Shown: one piece after another, positions 58,023-64,000 of the stretch
Numbering within the stretch: position 1 is the stretch's first letter
Layout: each line of letters begins with the position of its first letter
Assembly (NCBI RefSeq): GCF_000427335.1
Contig: NZ_ATMR01000034.1
Coordinates: 1 to 64,000 of the forward strand
Source of the DNA: Winogradskyella psychrotolerans RS-3
Lineage (GTDB): Bacteria > Bacteroidota > Bacteroidia > Flavobacteriales > Flavobacteriaceae
Reading direction: 5' to 3'
Length of the DNA: 64,000 nt
The notes under the pieces: model-generated
Seen by the model: only the letters and a program-made list of their open reading frames with translations
What the model was told of the DNA's origin: nothing
Databases searched by the model: none
Program-made: the position numbers and the translations under genes

Positions 58023-59312
58023 TTATCGTAGTAAGAAGGCTTTCAATGCGTCATAAGAATTAATAGCGATTGCTACTTTTTCTTTGTGCATTACAGCTTC
58101 AATTTGTGGAGGTAAATCTATGTTTTCTCTAATCACGTCCTCAACAACATCTAAGAATTTTGTTGGATGAGCCGTTTCTAAAAATACAACATGAGCCTCA
58201 TTTTCTTTTAAATAGTCTTTAGCGCCTAAATAACCAACGGCACCATGAGGATCTGCTACATAATTAAAATCATTATACAACTCTAAAAGTGCAGCTCTAG
58301 TCTCATCATCTGTATAGCTGTATGATGATAAATTAGCTTTTAACGTATCAAAGTCATTATTATGTAATTCTTGGATTCTGATAAAATTACTCGGATTTCC
58401 AACATCCATAGCATTACTAATCGTTTGAATAGAGGGTTTAGGATTGTACGTTTGAGAAATCATATAATTAACAACCGTAGCATTTGCATTGTTGGCCGCA
58501 ATAAAATGTTTAATCGGTAAGCCTAATTTTTGAGCCACCATACCAGCACAAATATTACCAAAATTACCACTTGGAACCGAAAAGACCAAGTCTTTGTTTT
58601 TGGATTTAAGCTGTTTGTAAGTAAACATAAAATAGAAAAGTTGTGGTAACCAACGTGCAATGTTAATGGAGTTGGCTGAAGTCAATTGCATTTTGCTCGT
58701 TAATTCAGTATCCATAAAGGCTTGCTTTACCATGTCTTGACAATCATCAAAAACACCATCAACTTCTAAGGCAGTTATGTTTTGACCTAGTGTGGTTAAT
58801 TGTTTTTCTTGAATATCACTTACTTTTCCGCTAGGGTAGAGGATAACCACATTAACACCTTTAACACCTAAAAAGCCATTAGCAACGGCACCACCTGTAT
58901 CACCCGAAGTCGCGACTAAAACGGTAACATCTTTAGTATTGGTTTTATTAAAGTACCCTAAACAGCGTGCCATAAAGCGTGCACCAACGTCCTTAAAAGC
59001 CATTGTTGGACCATGAAACAACTCAAGCGTTGAAATGTTTTCATTGATTTCAACTACAGGAAAATCGAAGTTTAATGTTTCTTCCACAATAGTTTTTAAA
59101 ACGTCTTCTGGAATTTCAGGAAGTATGAATTGTTTAATCGCTTCAAAAGCAATTTCAGAATTGGACTTGTCTTCAATAGTCTCAAAAAATGATGCATCTA
59201 AAGGTGTAATAGATTCAGGAAAATATAAACCTTTATCTGGTGCTAGTCCTCTCACAACAGCATCTTCGAAGGTTGTATTTGGAGCTTTTTTATTTAAAGA
59301 ATAGTAATTCAT
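58023..59312 (-). CDS. thrC: Threonine synthase
   Basis: 429 aa from ATG 59312; the frame runs 16 codons further into heptad-repeat DNA, which is unlikely to be coding. MNYYSLNKKAPNTTFEDAVV start; PLP lysine in HGPTMAFKDVGARFMAR; ATSGDTGGAVANGFLG and VPSGNFGNICAGMVAQKLGL are phosphate and cofactor loops. Makes threonine from O-phosphohomoserine. Last gene of thrA-thrB-(four-helix bundle)-thrC. Confidence 0.92.
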   Translation of the reverse strand: MNYYSLNKKAPNTTFEDAVVRGLAPDKGLYFPESITPLDASFFETIEDKSNSEIAFEAIKQFILPEIPEDVLKTIVEETLNFDFPVVEINENISTLELFHGPTMAFKDVGARFMARCLGYFNKTNTKDVTVLVATSGDTGGAVANGFLGVKGVNVVILYPSGKVSDIQEKQLTTLGQNITALEVDGVFDDCQDMVKQAFMDTELTSKMQLTSANSINIARWLPQLFYFMFTYKQLKSKNKDLVFSVPSGNFGNICAGMVAQKLGLPIKHFIAANNANATVVNYMISQTYNPKPSIQTISNAMDVGNPSNFIRIQELHNNDFDTLKANLSSYSYTDDETRAALLELYNDFNYVADPHGAVGYLGAKDYLKENEAHVVFLETAHPTKFLDVVEDVIRENIDLPPQIEAVMHKEKVAIAINSYDALKAFLLR

Positions 59313-59320
59313 AATGTTTT

Positions 59321-59348
59321 GACAGAAGACGGGAGACTGAGGACAGAC
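59321..59348. repeat. 7-bp tandem repeat of GACNGAA type
   Basis: Four heptamers in exact register: GACAGAA, GACGGGA, GACTGAG, GACAGAC, between the four-helix-bundle gene and thrC. A matching set lies on the other side of the four-helix-bundle gene at 59746-59773. Confidence 0.75.
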
Positions 59349-59362
59349 TGCCGAATTCATTT

Positions 59363-59719
59363 TTAGTTAATGTTTCTTTTGAATGCTGCCATTTTGTTCA
59401 TTAAGTGAAAAGCAGAATTGTATAATTCGATAAAAATTTCTTCTGAGATATAATTTCGTCGTTTTGCTTTAAATAAACAAGTTACTACTTCAGCCAAAGA
59501 ACGAATTGAGTATCCAATAAATTTACGTTGTTCAGGATTTGATTGACCAATTGAACCTTCAGAAATATTAAGAGCAATAGAATCTACAGCTCTCATAATT
59601 TGCGATGTTAAATTAAACTTTTCTTTATTTGGAAAAAGTTGAGAAACATCATTTATAACTTCTCCGAAATCCATAGCATCTTGCCAAATAATCAGTTTTT
59701 CAAATTTGAATTTATTCAT
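59363..59719 (-). CDS. Four-helix-bundle (S23-type) protein inserted in thr operon
   Basis: 118 aa. LIIWQDAMDFGEVINDVSQ, ALNISEGSIGQSNPEQRKF and RSLAEVVTCLFKAKRR are the marks of the four-helix-bundle/S23 intervening-sequence family found throughout Bacteroidota in variable copy number. Function unknown. It lies between thrB and thrC on the same strand and is flanked on both sides by 7-bp GACGGAA-type tandem repeats, suggesting late insertion. Confidence 0.8.
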   Translation of the reverse strand: MNKFKFEKLIIWQDAMDFGEVINDVSQLFPNKEKFNLTSQIMRAVDSIALNISEGSIGQSNPEQRKFIGYSIRSLAEVVTCLFKAKRRNYISEEIFIELYNSAFHLMNKMAAFKRNIN

Positions 59720-59745
59720 AATCTCAATTTTAATTCTCTTCCATT

Positions 59746-59773
59746 TCTGTCTTCCGTCAATAGTTTTCCGTCA
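59746..59773. repeat. 7-bp tandem repeat, second flank of the inserted gene
   Basis: TCTGTCT, TCCGTCA, ATAGTTT, TCCGTCA in exact 7-bp register; the complement (TGACGGA type) is the same family as 59321-59348. Confidence 0.65.
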
Positions 59774-59779
59774 TTTTTT

Positions 59780-60703
59780 CTACAAAACCCGAACTCCTTC
59801 GGTATTAATCTTAGAAACGTAGGTTTCAAATTTTATATTTGTTTTTGAATACACATCTCTAATGGCGTTTTCAACATTCTGTGCGATAACTTTACTTTTA
59901 CTTAACATAAAAATTGAAGGTCCAGAGCCCGAAATTGCACAACCTAAAGCACCTGCTTGTAATGCTGCAGTTTTAACCTCATCAAAATGTGGAATCAATT
60001 GTTTACGATACGGTTCAATCACCACATCGTGCAATGCGTCCTTAATTAGGTCGTAATCTGAAGTATGTAAAGCATGTACTAAACTACCCACATTTGCCCA
60101 TTGTGCAATAGCATTGCTTAATGGAATCTCTTTAGGTAAAATCGCGCGAGACTCTGAAGTTTTAATTTCAATTTGTGGGTGAATTAACGTCGCAAATAAA
60201 TCGGGAGGCGTAGGTAACTCCAAAATTTGTAATGGGGACGCACTTTTTACAAGGGTAAATCCACCAAAAATAGCTGGAGCTAAATTATCAGCATGTTCGC
60301 ATTGACTAGCTAAAGCTTCGCCTTTCATAGCATAATAGGTGAGCTTGGTTTTATCTAATGGTCTTCCGAGGAGTTCGTTCATTCCAAAAACACTTCCTGC
60401 TGCACTAGCCGAACTGCTTCCTATACCACTGCCTGGTTTTATGTTTTTGTAAATTTCTATTTCAAATCCACAATCGGGTTGTAAAGCGTCATACATCGCT
60501 AAAGCCGAAACTCCTGCTACATTTTTTTCTGCTTCAAACGGTAAATCATACCCTTCAATTTTAGTGATTTTAATGCCTTTTTGCTCTGTCTTTCTAATCA
60601 CCATTTCGTCACCGATAGTATCTAAACAAAAGCCAAGTACATCAAATCCACAAGCGACATTAGCTACGGTTGCAGGAGAAAATATTTTAATTTCTTTAGT
60701 CAT
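59780..60703 (-). CDS. thrB: Homoserine kinase
   Basis: 307 aa from ATG 60703 (MTKEIKIFSPATVANVACGF); the frame opens 25 codons earlier inside thrA, which is a shadow. GHMP kinase motifs: PGSGIGSSSASAAGSVFGMN (ATP loop) and ALGCAISGSGPSIFMLS near the C-terminus. Phosphorylates homoserine. 4 bp after the thrA stop, so coupled. Confidence 0.92.
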   Translation of the reverse strand: MTKEIKIFSPATVANVACGFDVLGFCLDTIGDEMVIRKTEQKGIKITKIEGYDLPFEAEKNVAGVSALAMYDALQPDCGFEIEIYKNIKPGSGIGSSSASAAGSVFGMNELLGRPLDKTKLTYYAMKGEALASQCEHADNLAPAIFGGFTLVKSASPLQILELPTPPDLFATLIHPQIEIKTSESRAILPKEIPLSNAIAQWANVGSLVHALHTSDYDLIKDALHDVVIEPYRKQLIPHFDEVKTAALQAGALGCAISGSGPSIFMLSKSKVIAQNVENAIRDVYSKTNIKFETYVSKINTEGVRVL

Positions 60704-60707
60704 AGTG

Positions 60708-63182
60708 TTAGTTATTAGCGATTCTAATGATATCAGCAAATAACCCAGACGCTGTAACATCTGCACCAGCACCAGCACCTTTAATGATTAAGGGTTGCTC
60801 AGGATAGCGTTGCGTGTAAAACATGACAATATTATCTTTTCCTTTTAAGTTGTAAAACGGATGTCCTTCTGGTATTTCTTGAAGTCCAACTTTAGCTTTA
60901 CCATCATTAAATTCTGCAACAAATTTTAGTTGGCAGTTATGGTCTTGTGCCGATTTAAATAAGCCTTGATAATAGGCTTCGTCTTCAATCAATGTTTTGA
61001 AAAAGTCATCAACAGTATCAGATTTTGAAGCATTTTCGGTTAAGAAATTATCACTTTCAAGTTGTGATAATTCAATAGCATGCCCACTTTCACGCGCTAA
61101 AATTAAAACTTTACGAGCCACATCAATGCCGCTTAAATCTATTCTAGGATCTGGTTCTGTATAGCCTTCTTCTTGTGCTTGTTTTACAACATCATAAAAA
61201 GTGGTTTCAGCATTAAAATTATTGAAGATAAAATTAAGACTTCCAGATAAAACGGCTTGGATCGTATTTATTTTATCTCCTGAAGTTATCAAATTACTCA
61301 AGGTGTCTAATACAGGTAAACCTGCACCAACATTAGTTTCAAATAAAAATGATGCATTATATTGTCGCGATAATGTTTTTAATTCATTGTAGTATTCAAT
61401 ATTCCCAGAACATGCTATTTTATTACAAGCGACTACAGAAATGCTTTGTTTAAGGTACTTACCATAACTATTAGATACGGCTTCATTTGCAGTGATATCC
61501 ACAAAAACAGAGTTCCTTAAGTTTAAGTGTTTTGCATGCTCAAAAAAGCCATCTAAACTAGCTTTTTCACCGTTTTCGAGTTCCTGTTTCCAGTTCTTTA
61601 AATTAATACCTTCGTCGTTAACGACCATGGTTCTAGAATTTGATAAACCAGCAATTCTTAAGTTGATTTTAAAGTTCTCTTTTAAATATCCTTTTTGTTG
61701 TTTTATCTGTTCTATAAGTCGTTCTCCAACGTTGCCAACACCAGTAATGAAGAGGTTGATTTGTTTGGTTTTGATTTCAAAAAACTGCTCGTGTAAACTA
61801 TTTAATGCTTTTTTTACATCGTTTTTATGAATCACAGCAGAAATATTACGTTCAGAAGCACCTTGAGCAATAGCTCTAATATTGACATTATTTTTACCAA
61901 GTGTACTAAACATTTTTCCACTTATTCCTTGATGATTTTTCATTTTATCACCAATTACGGCGATGATAGATAAATTGGTTTCCAGAACAATAGGATCAAT
62001 TTTTTGAAGCGCAATTTCATATTCAAAAACCGTGTCTATAGCTATCTTAGCACGTTGTGCATCGAGATCTGATATTCCGAAACAAATGGTATGTTCTGAA
62101 GATGATTGCGTAATTAAAATGATATTAATTTTCTCTTGTGCTAGTGTCTCAAATAAGCGTTTACTAAATCCAGGCACACCAACCATACCATTTCCTTGTA
62201 AGGTGAGTAAGGCTACGTTATCAATGTTGCTAATTCCTTTTACAGGCGAATTTCCATTTGGCGTTACGTTTTGAGTAATTGTAGTACCGATAGCTTCTGG
62301 ATCGAGTGTGTTTTTAATAACAATCGGAATTTTCTTTTTAAGTACGGGCATAACTGTTGGAGGGTATAAAACTTTTGCTCCAAAATGAGACAACTCTACA
62401 GCTTCTTGATACGATAATTCGACAATTGGTGCGGCTTGTTTTACTAATTTAGGATTAGTCGTATACATGCCGCTAACGTCTGTCCAGATTTGTAATTCAT
62501 CAGCATCCATTGCTGCAGCAATAATAGCAGCCGTGTAATCTGAACCACCACGACCTAAAGTTGTTATTTCACCGTTAATAGAGTTTGAAACAAAACCAGG
62601 AAGTAAAACAATAGGACTAGAGTTTGAATTAAAAAAGGTCTGGATATTAGCGTCTGTAATATCGAAATATACCGTAGCATTATTAAAATTAGAATCTGTA
62701 ACGATTAGCTCTTGCGAATTTTTCAAAGTCGCGTCAACGGCTCTCGATTTTAAGGTATGATAAATTATAGTAGATGATAGTTTTTCACCAAAACTTAATA
62801 ATTTATCTTTAGTTTTTGGAGACAATTCATTAATGAGATAAATACCATCTAAGAGACTTTTTAGGTCAGTTAATTTTTCTGTAATTAAATCATGTAAATC
62901 GTCTTGTTGTTTTTGGATTGCTTTATCCTTTTTAGGATTAAAAAATAAACCTTCAATTACAGAATTATGAATAGACCATATGACATCATACTTCTGTTTG
63001 TAGTCTAAATTTTTATCGCAGGCTAAATTACCAGCTTCTAATAATTTATCTGTAATGCCACCAACTGCAGATACAACGACAGCGATATTAGTGTTTTTAG
63101 ATTGTTGGTCTAAAATTGAAATAACTTTATTTATGTTTTCGGCTGAACCAACTGATGTTCCACCAAACTTGAGAACTTTCAT
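60708..63182 (-). CDS. thrA: Bifunctional aspartokinase I/homoserine dehydrogenase I
   Basis: 824 aa. Aspartokinase domain ~1-450: MKVLKFGGTSVGSAENI, LGRGGSDYTAAIIAAA, and two ACT domains (GVPGFSKRLFETLAQEKINI, GISGKMFSTLGKNNVNIRAI) for feedback. Homoserine dehydrogenase ~465-824: FITGVGNVGERLIEQI, ANKIACSGN, VLSGSLNFIFNNF, DPRIDLSGIDVARKVLILAR and GAGAGADVTASGLFADIIR. Catalyses the first and third steps from aspartate to threonine. Heads the thrABC operon; a possible leader peptide lies upstream. Confidence 0.95.
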   Translation of the reverse strand: MKVLKFGGTSVGSAENINKVISILDQQSKNTNIAVVVSAVGGITDKLLEAGNLACDKNLDYKQKYDVIWSIHNSVIEGLFFNPKKDKAIQKQQDDLHDLITEKLTDLKSLLDGIYLINELSPKTKDKLLSFGEKLSSTIIYHTLKSRAVDATLKNSQELIVTDSNFNNATVYFDITDANIQTFFNSNSSPIVLLPGFVSNSINGEITTLGRGGSDYTAAIIAAAMDADELQIWTDVSGMYTTNPKLVKQAAPIVELSYQEAVELSHFGAKVLYPPTVMPVLKKKIPIVIKNTLDPEAIGTTITQNVTPNGNSPVKGISNIDNVALLTLQGNGMVGVPGFSKRLFETLAQEKINIILITQSSSEHTICFGISDLDAQRAKIAIDTVFEYEIALQKIDPIVLETNLSIIAVIGDKMKNHQGISGKMFSTLGKNNVNIRAIAQGASERNISAVIHKNDVKKALNSLHEQFFEIKTKQINLFITGVGNVGERLIEQIKQQKGYLKENFKINLRIAGLSNSRTMVVNDEGINLKNWKQELENGEKASLDGFFEHAKHLNLRNSVFVDITANEAVSNSYGKYLKQSISVVACNKIACSGNIEYYNELKTLSRQYNASFLFETNVGAGLPVLDTLSNLITSGDKINTIQAVLSGSLNFIFNNFNAETTFYDVVKQAQEEGYTEPDPRIDLSGIDVARKVLILARESGHAIELSQLESDNFLTENASKSDTVDDFFKTLIEDEAYYQGLFKSAQDHNCQLKFVAEFNDGKAKVGLQEIPEGHPFYNLKGKDNIVMFYTQRYPEQPLIIKGAGAGADVTASGLFADIIRIANN

Positions 63183-63568
63183 ACTAAATATATTTTAAGA
63201 GAATAAAAATGTCTGTATAGACAATAAGGGACGGAGAGCATATTATAAATTACCCCAAAGGGTAATACGTGTTGAAATAATAAACATAAATACACACATA
63301 GAATGTGAATTGGAAATTATTGATATGTTATTTTTTTTCTTCATTACATCTCAAATGTATTATTTTTATAACAATAAAAAACAATTCGTTTCTTTTTAAG
63401 GATTTGTTAAAAATAGCGCTTCTTATTATTAAAAATGAAACAAAACTTGCTATTTGCAAACGCTTTTAAAATCATACGAGTGCTATTTATGAATAGAATT
63501 TTCAAGCTTAAGGAAAATCAATTTACGAATATGACATTAAACATCTATAAAACAATACTTATAATAAC
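63183..63568. other. Leader and intergenic region between thrA and nnr
   Basis: 386 bp between divergent genes. It contains the candidate leader ORF and hairpin described separately, an AT-rich stretch (63320-63430) likely to hold both promoters, and nothing else recognisable. Confidence 0.5.
63243..63344 (-). promoter_or_regulatory. Candidate Thr/Ile leader peptide of thrABC
   Basis: 33 codons starting ATG (complement of 63342-63344) and ending TAA 60 bp before thrA. The peptide begins MKKKNNISIIS and ends FIISTRITLWGNL; the segment IISTRIT carries three Ile and two Thr codons, the two amino acids that control thr operons. The codons ITLWGN overlap a perfect hairpin ATTACCC/GGGTAAT (63249-63266). 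Layout suggests attenuation or ribosome stalling; the coding frame has no other support. Confidence 0.4.
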
Positions 63569-64000
63569 ATGAAATTATTTTCGAAAGAACAAATTTACGA
63601 AGGAGATAAATTAACTACAGAACGCCAAAATATTTCTTCTACAGATTTAATGGAGCGCGCTGGAACACAAATATTTAATTGGATACATACGCGTATGCAA
63701 GGCGCACAAGTATCTATACATGTGTTTTGCGGCATTGGAAATAATGGTGGTGATGGATTGGTATTAGCAAGACACTTAATTACGCACGGTTATAATGTGA
63801 CGACTTATATTGTTAATTGTAGTGATAAACGTTCTAAAGACTTTTTAATCAATTACGATCGTATTAAAACGGTGACTAAAAAATGGCCAACGATGTTGAG
63901 CTGTAAAGAAGACTTAACTGAAATTGAAATCGGTGTGGATGACATTATTGTTGATGCTATTTTTGGTATTGGTTTAAACCGACCACCAAATGATTGGGTC
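63569..64000 (+). CDS. nnr: NAD(P)H-hydrate epimerase (Nnr), start only
   Basis: 144 codons visible; the gene runs past the window end. MKLFSKEQIYEGDKLTTERQ start; YjeF N-terminal domain with STDLMERAGTQIFNW, CGIGNNGGDGLVLARHL (the conserved GxGNNGGDG loop) and DDIIVDAIFGIGLNRPP. Epimerises damaged NAD(P)H hydrate; Bacteroidota proteins usually carry a C-terminal dehydratase domain, which lies outside this window. Divergent from thrA. Confidence 0.9.
   Translation, partial: MKLFSKEQIYEGDKLTTERQNISSTDLMERAGTQIFNWIHTRMQGAQVSIHVFCGIGNNGGDGLVLARHLITHGYNVTTYIVNCSDKRSKDFLINYDRIKTVTKKWPTMLSCKEDLTEIEIGVDDIIVDAIFGIGLNRPPNDWV

Noticed and set aside
59313..59360. N-terminal extension of threonine synthase
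   Set aside because: These 16 codons are the GACNGAA heptad repeats; the family N-terminus MNYYSLN begins at 59312.

Overview
The window is AT-rich chromosomal DNA from a member of the Flavobacteriaceae (Bacteroidota), probably marine; I cannot assign a genus. Evidence: a type IX secretion C-terminal sorting domain, Bacteroidota promoter boxes (TAnnTTTG), a small SRP RNA, an N-terminally extended NusB, a DUF3276/PUR protein, a hybrid two-component regulator, HmuY/TonB uptake genes, and many SPII lipoproteins.

Layout. 0-8.5 kb: secreted or lipoprotein genes, thioesterase, glutamine cyclotransferase, SRP RNA, an SDR and an F6P-aldolase-type transaldolase. 8.9-14 kb: ABC-F protein, DUF2007 protein, katG with a candidate OxyR site and an ankyrin gene. 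14-17 kb: a thioredoxin-ApbE-DUF4266-DUF3570 operon. 17-22.9 kb: an accessory island of small, same-strand, mostly unrecognised genes separated by about 135-bp palindromic repeats that resemble gene-cassette recombination sites; one repeat is split by an IS110-family element whose bridge RNA can be read in the sequence. 22.9-32.3 kb: redoxin, CsaA, M14 peptidase, DUF3276, ABC exporter, leucine dehydrogenase, NusB, DUF1573, YajC. 32.4-34.2 kb: decayed YdeI-like and SUKH genes and a DUF2200 gene. 34.3-40.2 kb: PepT, UspA, PyrD, a T9SS cargo protein, LysE exporter, HMG-CoA lyase. 40.3-48.8 kb: a heme/iron uptake locus (HmuY lipoprotein and TonB receptor, divergent from DUF6607, ankyrin, DUF2271 with a flavinylation motif, and PepSY-flavodoxin-FNR reductase). 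48.9-57.9 kb: guaB, redoxin and thioredoxin lipoproteins, two paralogous NTF2-like proteins, a TPR-hybrid kinase-AraC regulator, GIY-YIG, GNAT, DUF6503. 58-63.4 kb: thrABC operon with an inserted four-helix-bundle gene and a possible Thr/Ile leader peptide. The window ends inside nnr.

How parts may work together. ApbE (15.6 kb) is the enzyme expected to attach FMN to the DUF2271 protein (46 kb). With the PepSY-flavodoxin-FNR protein this gives a plausible route for NAD(P)H electrons into the periplasm beside HmuY and its TonB receptor.

Caveat. At least twelve reading frames, including guaB, are broken by loss of one base in a short homopolymer; adding one base restores each complete protein. 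This looks like systematic base-calling error in the assembly, so I annotate these as single genes. The YdeI and SUKH genes also carry in-frame stops and look truly decayed.
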